A stretch of DNA of 64,000 bases from the NCBI GenBank assembly GCA_920105625.2, contig OV050030.1:210474325-210538324 (forward strand). Reading direction: 5' to 3'. The notes below the pieces were generated by a model, which saw nothing but the letters and a program-made list of their open reading frames with translations, was not told the origin of the DNA and searched no databases. The stretch is from Clusia tigrina (taxonomy: Eukaryota > Arthropoda > Insecta > Diptera > Clusiidae). Made by a program: the position numbers and the translations under genes. Position 1 is the first letter of the stretch; every line of letters begins with the position of its first letter. Below are positions 50,799-63,400 of the stretch, in pieces.

Positions 50799-50802
50799 AT
50801 TG
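50799..50802 (+). repeat. Target-site duplication, right copy (ATTG)
   Basis: ATTG follows the 5' LTR and matches the four bases before the 3' LTR at 40849-40852. The satellite then resumes as TTGCAAACTTTGATAGG in the register expected from the left flank. Confidence 0.93.
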
Positions 50803-52327
50803 TTGCAAACTTTGATAGGTTTCAGGTTCAAGATTTTATGACGCTCCAGTAAAAAGTTACAAGCATTTGATTGTTGCAAACTTTGATAGGTATAGGACGC
50901 ACCGTATTGAAGTTAGGGCCATTTGAAGTTTTAGCAGTGGTTGATTTGGGACTCAAGGGTAGCATAGCTATGAGCGATTGCTTAAATTTACAAGAGGCTC
51001 GAGTACTTTATTGTCACAAAATTTCAAGATTTTATGACTCCCCAGTAAGAAGTTACAAGCATTTGAATGTTGAAAAGTTTGATAGGTGTAGGACGCACCG
51101 TATAGAAGTTACGGCAATTTGAAGTTTTATCAGTGTTTGATTTGGGACTGAAGGGTAGCATAGCTATGAGTCATAGCTTAAATTGACAAGAGGCTCGAGT
51201 ACTTTATTGTCACAAAATTTCAAGTTTTTATTATGCTCCAGTAAAAAGTTGCAAGCATTTGATTGTTGCAAACTTTGATAGGTGTAAGACGCACCGTATA
51301 GAAGATAGGGCCATTTCAAGTTTTATCAGTGTTTGATTTGGGACTCAAGGGTAGCATAGCTATGAGCGATATCTTAAATTGATAAGAGGCTCGAGTACTT
51401 TATTGTCACAAAATTTCAAGATTTTGTGACGCTCCAGTAAAAAGTTACAAGCATTTGCATGTTGCAAAATTTGATTGGTATAGGATGCACCGTTAGGGCC
51501 ATTTGAAGTTTTATCAGTGTTTGATTTGGGACTCAAGGGTAGCATAGCTATGAGCGATAGCTTAAATTGATGAGGCTCGAGTACTTTATTGTCACAAAAT
51601 TTCAAGATTTTATGACGCTCCAGTAAAAAGTTACAAGCATTTGAATGTTACAATATTTGATTGGGATAGGATGCACCGTCTAGAAGTTAGGGCCATTTCA
51701 AGTTTTATCAGTGTTTGATTTGGGACTCAAGGGTAGCATAGCTATGAGCGATAGCTTAAATTGATGAGGCTCGAGTTCTTTATTGTCACCAAATTTCAAG
51801 ATTTTATGACGCTCCAGTAAAAAGTTGCAAGCATTTGATTGTTGCAAACTTTGATAGGTATAGGACGCACCGTATTGAAGTTAGGGCCATTTAAACTTTC
51901 AGCAGTGGTTGATTTGGGACTCAAGGGTAGCATAGCTATGAGCATTAGCTTAAATTTACAAGAGGCTCGAGTACTTTATTGTCACAAAATTTCAAAATTG
52001 TATGACTCTCCAGTAAGAAGTTACAAGCATTTGAATGTTGAAAAGTTTGATAGGTGTGGGATGCACCGTATAGAAGTTAGGGCAATTTGAAGTTTTATCA
52101 GTGTCTGATTTGGGACTGAAGGGTAGCATATCTATGAGTCATAGCTTAAATTGACAAGAGGCTCGAGTACTTTATTGTCACAAAATTTCAAGTTTTTATT
52201 ATGCTCCAGTAAATAGTTGCAAGCATTTGATTGTTGAAAACTTTGATAGGTGTAAGACGCACCGTATAGAAGTTAGGGCCATTTAAAGTTTTATCAGTGT
52301 TTGATTTGGGACTCAAGGGTAGTATAG

Positions 52328-55300
52328 CTATGAGCGATATCTTAAATTGATAAGAGGCTCGAGTACTTTATTGTCACAAAATTTCAAGATTTTGTGACGC
52401 TCCAGTAAAAAGTTACAAGCATTTGAATGTTGCAAAATTTGATTGGTATAGGATGCACCGTTAGGGCCATTTGAAGTTTTATCAGTGTTTGATTTGGGAC
52501 GCAAGGGTGGCATAGCTATGAGCGATAGCTTAAATTGACGAGAGGCTCGAGTAATTTTTTGTCACAAAATTTCAAGGTTTTATGACGCTCCAGTAAAAAG
52601 TTCCAAGCATTTTATTGTTGCAAACTTTGATAAGTATAGGACGCACCGTATTGAAGTTAGGGCCATTTGAAGTTTTAGCAGTTGTTGATTTGGGATTCAA
52701 GGGTAGCATAGCTATGAGCGATAGCTTAAATTTACAAGAGGCTCGAGTACTTTATTGTCACAAAATTTCCAGATTTTATGATTCCCCAGTAAGAAGTTAC
52801 AAGCATTTGAATGTTGAAAAGTTTGATAGGTGTAGAACGCACCGTATAGAAGTTAGGGCAATTTGAAGTTTTATCAGTGTTTGATTTGGGACTCAAGGGT
52901 AGCATAGCTATGAGTGATAGCTTAAATTGACAAGAATCACGAGTATTTTATTGTCACAAAATGTCAAGATTTCATGACGCTCCAGTAAAAAGTTACAAGC
53001 ATTTGATTGTTGCAAACTTTGATAGGTGTAGGACGCACCGTATAGAAGTTAGGGCCATTTGAAGTTTATCAGTGTTTGATTTGGGACTCAAGGGTAGCAT
53101 AGCTTTGAGCGATAACTTAAATTGATAAGAGGCTCGAGTACTTTATTGTCACAAAATTTCAAGATTTTATGACGCTCCAGTAAAAAGTTACAAGCATTTG
53201 AATGTTACAAAATTTGATTGGTATAGGATGCACCGTATAGAAGTTAGGGCCATTTGAAGTTTTATCAGTTTTTGATTTGGGACTCAAGGGTGGCATAGCT
53301 ATGAGCGATAGCTTAAATTGACGAGAGGCTCGAGTAATTTATTGTCACAAAATTTCAAGGTTTTATGACGCTCCAGTAAAAAGTTACAAGCATTTGATTG
53401 TTGCAAACTTTGATAGGTATAGGACGCACCGTATTGAAGTTAGGGCCATTTGAAGTTTTAGCAGTGGTTGATTTGGGACTCAAGGGTAGCATAGCTATGA
53501 GCGATTGCTTAAATTTACAAGACGCTCGAGTACTTTATTGTCACAAAATTTCAAGATTTTATGACTCCCCAGTAAGAAGTTACAAGCATTTGAATGTTGA
53601 AAAGTTTGATAGGTGTAGGACGCACCGTATAGAAGTTAGGGCAATTTGAAGTTTTATCAGTGTTTGATTTGGGTCTGAAGGGTAGCATAGCTATGAGTCA
53701 TAGCTTAAATTGACAAGAGGCGCGAGTACTTTATTGTCACAAAATTTCAAGTTTTTATTATGCTCCAGTAAAAAGTTGCAAGCATTTGATTGTTGCAAAC
53801 TTTGATAGGTGTAAGACGCACCGTATAGAAGATAGGGCCATTTAAAGTTTTATCAGTGTTTGATTTGGGACTCAAGGGTAGCATAGCTATGAGCGATATC
53901 TTAAATTGATAAGAGGCTCGAGTACTTTATTGTCACAAAATTTCAAGATTTTGTGACGCTCCAGTAAAAAGTTACAAGCATTTGAATGTTGCAAAATTTG
54001 ATTGGTATAGGATGCACCGTTAGGGCCATTTGAAGTTTTATCAGTGTTTGATTTGGGACGCAAGGGTGGCATAGCTATGAGCGATAGCTTAAATTGACGA
54101 GAGGCTCGAGTAATTTTTTGTCACAAAATTTCAAGGTTTTATGACGCTCCAGTAAAAAGTTCCAAGCATTTTATTGTTGCAAACTTTGATAAGTATAGGA
54201 CGCACCGTATTGAAGTTAGGGCCATTTGAAGTTTTAGCAGTGGTTGATTTGGGACTCAAGGGTAGCATAGCTATGAGCGATAGCTTAAATTTACAAGAGG
54301 CTCGAGTACTTTATTGTCACAAAATTTCCAGATTTTATGATTCCCCAGTAAGAAGTTACAAGCATTTGAATGTTGAAAAGTTTGATAGGTGTAGAACGCA
54401 CCGTATAGAAGTTAGGGCAATTTGAAGTTTTATCAGTGTTTGATTTGGGACTCAAGGGTAGCATAGCTATGAGTGATAGCTTAAATTGACAAGAATCTCG
54501 AGTATTTTATTGTCACAAAATGTCAAGATTTCATGACGCTCCAGTAAAAAGTTACAAGCATTTGATTGTTGCAAACTTTGATAGGTGTAGGACGCACCGT
54601 ATAGAAGTTAGGGCCATTTGAAGTTTATCAGTGTTTGATTTGGGACTCAAGGGTAGCATAGCTTTGAGCGATAACTTAAATTGATAAGAGGCTCGAGTAC
54701 TTTATTGTCACAAAATTTCAAGATTTTATGACGCTCCAGTAAAAAGTTACATGCATTTGAATGTTACAAAATTTGATTGGTATAGGATGCACCGTATAGA
54801 AGTTAGGGCCATTTGAAGTTTTATCAGTTTTTGATTTGGGACTCAAGGGTGGCATAGCTATGAGCGATAGCTTAAATTGACGAGAGGCTCGAGTAATTTA
54901 TTGTCACAAAATTTCAAGGTTTTATGACGCTCCAGTAAAAAGTTACAAGCATTTGATTGTTGCAAACTTTGATAGGTATAGGACGCACCGTATTGAAGTT
55001 AGGGCCATTTGAAGTTTTAGCAGTGGTTGATTTGGGACTCAAGGGTAACATAGCTATGAGCGATTGCTTAAATTTACAAGACGCTCGAGTACTTTATTGT
55101 CACAAAATTTCAAGATTTTATGACTCCCCAGTAAGAAGTTACAAGCATTTGAATGTTGAAAAGTTTGATAGGTGTAGGACGCACCGTATAGAAGTTAGGG
55201 CAATTTGAAGTTTTATCAGTGTTTGATTTGGGTCTGAAGGGTAGCATAGCTATGAGTCATAGCTTAAATTGACAAGAGGCGCGAGTACTTTATTGTCACA

Positions 55301-56991
55301 AAATTTCAAGTTTTTATTATGCTCCAGTAAAAAGTTGCAAGCATTTGATTGTTGCAAACTTTGATAGGTGTAAGACGCACCATATAGAAGATAGGGCCAT
55401 TTAAAGTTTTATCAGTGTTTGATTTGGGACTCAAGGGTAGCATAGCTATGAGCGATATCTTAAATTGATAAGAGGCTCTAGTACTTGATTGTCACAAAAT
55501 TTCAAGATTTTGTGACGCTCCAGTAAAAAGTTACAAGCATTTGAATGTTGCAAAATTTGATTGGTATAGGATGCACCGTTAGGGCCATTTGAAGTTTTAT
55601 CAGTGTTTGATTTGGGACGCAAGGGTGGCATAGCTATGAGCGATAGCTTAAATTGACGAGAGGCTCGAGTAATTTTTTGTCACAAAATTTCAAGGTTTTA
55701 TGACGCTCCAGTAAAAAGTTCCAAGCATTTTATTGTTGCAAACTTTGATACGTATAGGACGCACCGTATTGAAGTTAGGGCCATTTGAAGTTTTAGCAGT
55801 GGTTGATTTGGGACTCAAGGGTAGCATAGCTATGAGCGATAGCTTAAATTTACAAGAGGCTCGAGTACTTTATTGTCACAAAATTTCCAGATTTTATGAT
55901 TCCCCAGTAAGAAGTTACAAGCATTTGAATGTTGAAAAGTTTGATAGGTGTAGAACGCACCGTATAGAAGTTAGGGCAATTTGAAGTTTTATCAGTGTTT
56001 GATTTGGGACTCAAGGGTAGCATAGCTATGAGTGATAGCTTAAATTGACAAGAATCTCTCACAAAATGTCAAGATTTCATTACGCTCCAGTAAAAAGTTA
56101 CAAGCATTTGATTGTTGCAAACTTTGATAGGTGTAGGACGCACCGTATAGAAGTTAGGGCCATTTGAAGTTTATCAGTGTTTGATTTGGGACTCAAGGGT
56201 AGCATAGCTTTGAGCGATAACTTAAATTGATAAGAGGCTCGAGTACTTTATTGTCACAAAATTTCAAGATTTTATGACGCTCCAGTAAAAAGTTACAAGC
56301 ATTTGAATGTTACAAAATTTGATTGGTATAGGATGCACCGTATAGAAGTTAGGGCCATTTGAAGTTTTATCAGTTTTTGATTTGGGACTCAAGGGTGGCA
56401 TAGCTATGAGCGATAGCTTAAATTGACGAGAGGCTCGAGTAATTTATTGTCACAAAATTTCAAGGTTTTATGACGCTCCAGTAAAAAGTTACAAGCATTT
56501 GATTGTTGCAAACTTTGATAGGTATAGGACGCACCGTATTGAAGTTAGGGCCATTTGAAGTTTTAGCAGTGGTTGATTTGGGACTCAAGGGTAGCATAGC
56601 TATGAGCGATTGCTTAAATTTACAAGACGCTCGAGTACTTTATTGTCACAAAATTTCAAGATTTTATGACTCCCCAGTAAGAAGTTACAAGCATTTGAAT
56701 GTTGAAAAGTTTGATAGGTGTAGGACGCACCGTATAGAAGTTAGGGCAATTTGAAGTTTTATCAGTGTTTGATTTGGGACTGAAGGGTAGCATAGCTATG
56801 AGTCATAGCTGAAATTGACAAGAGGCGCGAGTACTTTATTGTCACAAAATTTCAAGTTTTTATTATGCTCCAGTAAAAAGTTGCAAGCATTTGATTGTTG
56901 CAAACTTTGATAGGTGTAAGACGCACCGTATAGAAAATAGGGCCATTTAAAGTTTTATCAGTGTTTGATTTGGGACTCAAGGGTAGCATAG
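52328..56991 (+). repeat. Higher-order repeat III (1,559-bp, eight-monomer unit, three copies)
   Basis: The landmark AGCGATATCTTAAATTGATAAG and its neighbours recur at 52328, 53887, 55446 and 56992, giving units of 1,559, 1,559 and 1,546 bp. A second landmark series at 53398, 54957 and 56503 gives the same intervals. The third unit is 13 bp shorter because GAGTATTTTATTG is missing near 56058, where AAGAATCTC joins TCACAAAATG. Shared private variants (TGATTCCCCAGTAAGAAG, GTGTAGAACGC, GCGATAACTTAAATTG) show the copies are recent. Confidence 0.88.
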
Positions 56992-58433
56992 CTATGAGCG
57001 ATATCTTAAATTGATAAGAGGCTCGAGTACTTGATTGTCACAAAATTTCAAGATTTTGTGACGCTCCAGTAAAAATTTACAAGCATTTGAATGTTGCAAA
57101 ATTTGATTGGTATAGGATGCACCGTTAGGGCCATTTGAAGTTTTATCAGTGTTTGATTTGTGACTCAAGGGTAGCATAGCTATGAGCGATAGCTTAAATT
57201 GATGAGGCTCGAGTACTTTATTGTCACAAAATTTCAAGATTTCGCTCCAGTAAAAAGTAGCAAGCATTTGATTGTTGCAAACTTTGATAGGTATAGGACG
57301 CACCGTATAGAAGTTAGGGCCATTTGAAGTTTTATCAGTGTTTCATTAAGGACTCAAGGGTAGCATAGCTATGAGCGATAGCTTAAATTGATAAAAGGCT
57401 CGAGTACTTTATCGTCACAAAATTTCAAGATTTTATGTAAGAAGTTACAAACATTTGAATGTTGAAAAGTTTGATAGGTGTAAGACGCACCATATAGAAG
57501 TTACGGCAATTTGAAGTTTTATCAGTGTATGATTTGGGAGTCAAGGGTAGCATAGCTATGAGTGATAGCTTAAATTGACATGAATCTCGAGTACCTTATT
57601 GTCACAAAATTTCAAGATTTCGCTCCAGTAGAAAGTTGCAAACATTTGATTGTTGCAAACTTTGATAGGTATTGGACGCACCGTATAGAAGTTAGGGCCA
57701 TTTGAAGTTTTACCAGTGTTTGATTTGGGACTCCAGGGTAGCATAGCTATGAGCGATATCTTAAATTGATAAGAGGCTCGAGTACTTTATTGTCAAAAAA
57801 TTTCAAGATTTTATGACTCTCCAGTAAGAAGTTACAAGCATTTGAATGTTGAAAAGTTTGATAGGTGTAGGATGCACCGTATAGAAATTAGCGCAATTTG
57901 AAGTTTTATCAGTGTTTGATTTGGGACTGAAGGGTAACATAGCTATGAGTCATAGCTTAAATTGACAAGAGGCTCGAGTACTTTATTGTCACAAAATTTC
58001 AAGTTTTTATTATGCTCCAGTAAAAAGTTACAAGCATTTGATTGTTGCAAACTTTGATAGGTGTAAGACGCACCGTATAGAAGTTAGGGCCATTTAAAGT
58101 TTTATCAGTGTTTGATTTGGGACTCCTGGGTAGCATAGCTATGAGCGATATCTTAAATTGATAAGAGGCTCGAGTACTTTATTGTCACAAAATTTCAAGA
58201 TTTTATGACGCTCCAGTAAAAAGTTACAAGCATTTGAATGTTACAAAATTTGATTGGTAGAGGATGCACCGTATAGAAGTTAGGGCCATTTGAAGTTTTA
58301 TCAGTGTTTGATTTGGGACTCAAGGGTAGCATAGCTATGAGCGATAGCTTAAATTGACGAGAGGCTCGAGTAATTTATTGTCACAAAATTTCAAGGTTTT
58401 ATGACGCTCCAGTAAAAAGTTACAAGCATTTGA

Positions 58434-60487
58434 TTGTTGCAAACTTTGATAGGTATAGGACGCACCGTATTGAAGTTAGGGCCATTTAAACTTCTAGCAG
58501 TGGTTGATTTGGGACTCAAGGGTAGCATAGCTATGAGCATTAGCTTAAATTTACAAGAGGCTCGAGTACTTTATTGTCACAAAATTTCAAAATTTTATGA
58601 CTCTCCAGTAAGAAGTTACAAGCATTTGAATGTTGAAAAGTTTGATAGGTGTGGGATGCAGCGTTTAGAAGTTAGGGCAATTTGAAGTTTTATCAGTGTT
58701 TGATTTGGGACTGAAGGGTAGCATAGCTATGAGTCATAACTTAAATTGACAAGAGGCTCGAGTACTTTATTGTCACAAAATTTCAAGTTTTTATTATGCT
58801 CCAGTAAAAAGTTGCAAGCATTTGATTGTTGAAAACTTTGATAGGTGTAAGACGCACCGTATAGAAGTTAGGGCCATTTAAAGTTTTATCAGTGTTTGAT
58901 TTGGGACTCAAGGGTAGCATAGCTATGAGCGATTGCTTAAATTGATAAGAGGCTCGAGTACTTTATTGTCACAAAATTTCAAGATTTTGTGACGCTCCAG
59001 TAAAAGTTCCAAGCATTTTATTGTTGCAAACTTTGATAGGTATAGGACGCACCGTATTGAAGTTAGGGCCATTTGAAGTTTTAGCAGTGGTTGATTTGGG
59101 ACTCAAGGGTAGCATAGCTATGAGCGAAAGCTTAAATTGACAAGAGGCTCGAGTACTTTATTGTCACAAAATTTCCAGATTTTATGATTCCCCAGTAAGA
59201 AGTTACAAGCATTTGAATGTTGAAAAGCTTGATAGGTGTAGGACGCACCGTATAGAAGTTAGGGCCATTTAAAGTTTTATCAGTGTTTGATTTGGAACTC
59301 AAGGGTAGCATAGCTATGAGCGATATCTTAAATTGATAAGAGGCTCGAGTACTTTATTGTCACAAAATTTCAAGATTTTATGACGCTCCAGTAAAAAGTT
59401 ACAAGCATTTGAATGTTACAAAATTTGATTGGTATAGGATGCACCGTATAGAAGTTAGGGCCATTTGAAGTTTTATCAGTGTTTGATTTGGGACTGAAGG
59501 GTAACATAGCTATGAGCCATAGCTTAAATTGACAAGAGGCTCGAGTACTTTATTGTCACAAAATTTCAAGTTTTTATTATGCTCCAGTAAAAAGATACAA
59601 GCATTTGATTGTTGCAAACTTTGATAGGTGTAAGACGCACCGTATAGAAGTTAGGGCCATTTAAAGTTTTATCAGTGTTTGATTTGGGACTCCTGGGTAG
59701 CATAGCTATGAGCGATATCTTAAATTGATAAGAGGCTCGAGTACTTTATTGTCACAAAATTTCAAGATTTTATGACGCTCCAGTAAAAAGTTACAAGCAT
59801 TTGAATGTTACTAAATTTGATTGGTATAGGATGCACCGTATAGAAGTTAGGGCCATTTGAAGTTTTATCAGTGTTTGATTTGGGACTCAAGGGTAGCATA
59901 GCTATGAGCGATAGCTTAAATTGATGAGGCTCGAGTACTTTATTGTCACCAAATTTCAAGATTTTATGACGCTCCAGTAAAAAGTTACAAGCATTTGATT
60001 GTTGCAAACTTTGATAGGTATAGGACGCACCGTATTGAAGTTAGGGCCATTTAAACTTCTAGCAGTGGTTGATTTGGGACTCAAGGGTAGCATAGCTATG
60101 AGCATTAGCTTAAATTTACAAGAGGCTCGAGTACTTTATTGTCACAAAATTTCAAAATTTTATGACTCTCCAGTAAGAAGTTACAAGCATTTGAATGTTG
60201 AAAAGTTTGATAGGTGTGGGATGCAGCGTTCAGAAGTTAGGGCAATTTGAAGTTTTATCAGTGTTTGATTTGGGACTGAAGGGTAGCATAGCTATGAGTC
60301 ATAACTTAAATTGACAAGAGGCTCGAGTACTTTATTGTCACAAAATTTCAAGTTTTTATTATGCTCCAGTAAAAAGTTGCAAGCATTTGATTGTTGAAAA
60401 CTTTGATAGGTGTAAGACGCACCGTATAGAAGTTAGGGCCATTTAAAGTTTTATCAGTGTTTGATTTGGGACTCAAGGGTAGCATAG
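58434..60487 (+). repeat. Satellite with a ~1,565-bp repeat interval
   Basis: The monomer with GTGGGATGCAGCGTT occurs near 58650 and 60215. Its paired landmark positions 58434/59999 are 1,565 bp apart, eight monomers. The same neighbours follow each (GAGTCATAACTTAAATTG near 58733 and 60298). This pair differs from HOR III in sequence, so it is a separate local duplication of similar size. Confidence 0.75.
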
Positions 60488-63400
60488 CTATGAGCGATTG
60501 CTTAAATTGATAAGAGGCTCGAATACTTTATTGTCACAAAATTTCAAGATTTTGTGACGCTCCAGTAAAAAGTTACAAGCATTTGAATGTTGCAAAATTT
60601 GATTGGTATAGGATGCACCGTTAGGGCCATTTGAAGTTTTATCAGTGTTTGATTTGGGACGCAGAGGCTCGAGTAATTTTTTGTCACAAAATTTCAAGGT
60701 TTTATGACGCTCCAGTAAAAAGTTCCAAGCATTTTATTGTTGCAAACTTTGATAGGTATAGGACGCACCGTATTGAAGTTAGGGCCATTTGAAGTTTTAG
60801 CAGTGGTTGATTTGGGACTCAAGGGTAGCATAGCTATGAGCGAAAGCTTAAATTGACAAGAGGCTCGAGTACTTTATTGTCACAAAATTTCCAGATTTTA
60901 TGATTCCCCAGTAAGAAGTTACAAGCATTTGAATGTTGAAAAGCTTGATAGGTGTAGGACGCACCGTATAGAAGTTAGGGCAATTTGAAGTTTTATCAGT
61001 GTTTGATTTGGGACTCAAGGGTAGCGTAGCTATGAGTGATAGCTTAAATTGACAAGAATCTCGAGTATTTTATTGTCACAAAATGTCAAGATTTCATGAC
61101 GCTCCAGTAAAAAGTTACAAGCATTTGATTGTTGCAAACTTTGATAGGTGTAGGACGCACCGTATAGAAGTTAGGGCCATTTGAAGTTTATCAGTGTTTG
61201 ATTTGGGACTCAAGGGTAGGATAGCTTTGAGCGATATCTTAAATTGATAAGAGGCTCGAGTACTTTATTGTCACAAAATTTCAAGATTTTATGACGCTCC
61301 AGTAAAAAGTTACAAGCATTTGAATGTTACAATATATGATTGGGATAGGATGCACCGTCTAGAAGTTAGGGCCATTTGAAGTTTTATCAGTTTTTGATTT
61401 GGGACTCAAGGGTGGCATAGCTATGAGCGATAGCTTAAATTGACGAGAGGTCGAGTAATTTATTGTCACAAAAATTCAAAGTTTTATGACGATACAGTAA
61501 AAAGTTCCAAGTATTTTATTGTTGGAAACTTTGATAGGTATAGGACGCACCGTATTGAAGTTAGGGCCATTTGAAGTTTGAGCAGTGGTTGATTTGGGAC
61601 TCAAGGGTAGCATAGCTATGAGCAATAGCTTAAATTAACAAGAGGCTCGAGTACTTTATTGTCACAAAATTTCAAGATTTTATGACTCCCCAGTAAGAAG
61701 TTACAAGCATTTGAATGTTGAAAAGTTTGATAGGTGTAGGACGCACCGTATAGGAGTTAGGGCAATTTGAATTTTTATCAGTGTTTGATTTGGGACTCAA
61801 GGGTAGCATAGCTATGAGTGATAGCTTAAATTGACATGAATCTCGAGTACTTTATTGTCACAAAATTTCAAGATTTCGCTCCAGTAAAAAGTAGCAAGCA
61901 TTTGATTGTTGCAAACTTTGATAGGTATAGGACGCACCGTATAGAAGTTAGGGCCATTTGAAGTTTTATCAGTGTTTGATTTAGGACTCAAGGGTAGCAT
62001 AGCTATGAGCGATAGCTTAAATTGATAAAAGGCTCGAGTACTTTATCGTCACAAAATTTCAAGATATTATGTAAGAAGTTACAAGCATTTGAATGATGAA
62101 AAGTTTGATAGGTGTAAGACGCACCGTATAGAAGTTAGGACCATTTGAAGTTTAAGCAGTGGTTGATTTGGGACTCAAGGGTAGCATAGCTATGAGCGGT
62201 TGCTTAAATTTACAAGAGGCTCGCGTACTTTATTGTCACAAAATTTCAAGATTTTATGACTCCACAGTAAAAAGTTACAAGCATTTGAATGTTGAAAAGT
62301 TTGATGGGTGTATTACGCACCGTATAGAAGTTAGGGCAATTTGAAGTTTTATCAGTGTTTGATTTGGGGCTCAAGGGTAGCATAGCTATGAGCGATAGCT
62401 TAAATTGATAAGAGGCTCGAGTACTTTATTGTCACAAAATTTCAAGATTTTGTGACGCTCCAGTAAAAAGTTACAAGCATTTGAATGTTGCAAAATTTGG
62501 TTGGTATAGGATGCACCGTTAGGGCCATTTGAAGTTTTATCAGTGTTTGATTTGGGACTCCAGGGTAGCATAGCTATGAGCGATAGCTTAAATTGATAAG
62601 AGGCTCGAGTACTTTATTGTCACAAAATTTCAAGATTTTATGACGTTCCAGTAAAAAGTTACAAGCATTTGAATGTTGTAAATTTGATTATTATAGGATG
62701 CACCGTATAGAAGTTAGGGCCATTTGAAGCTTTATCAGTGTTTGATTTGGGACTCAAGGGTGGCATAGCTATGAGCGATAGCTTAAATTGACAAGAGACT
62801 CGAGTACTTTATTGTCACAAAATTTCAAAATTTTATGACTCCACAGTAAAAAGTTACAAGCATTTGAATGTTGAAAAGTTTGATGGGTGTATTACGCACC
62901 GTATAGAAGTTAGGGCAATTTGAAGTTTTATCAGTGTTTGATTTGGGGCTCAAGGGTAGCATAGCTATGAGCGATTGCTTAAATTGATAAGAGGCTCGAG
63001 TACTTTATTGTCACAAAATTTCAAGATTTTGTGACGCTCCAGTAAAAAGTTACAAGCATTTGAATGTTGCAAAATTTGATTGGTATAGGATGCACCGTTA
63101 GGGCCATTTGAAGTTTTATCAGTCTTTGATTTGGGACGCAGAGGCTCGAGTAATTTTTTGTCACAAAATTTCAAGGTTTTATGACGCTCCAGTAAAAAGT
63201 TCCAAGCATTTTATTGTTGCAAACTTTGATAGGTATAGGACGCACCGTATTGAAGTTAGGGCCATTTGAAGTTTTAGCAGTGGTTGATTTGGGACTCAAG
63301 GGTAGCATAGCTATGAGCGAAAGCTTAAATTGACAAGAGGCTCGAGTACTTTATTGTCACAAAATTTCCAGATTTTATGATTCCCCTGTAAGAAGTTACA

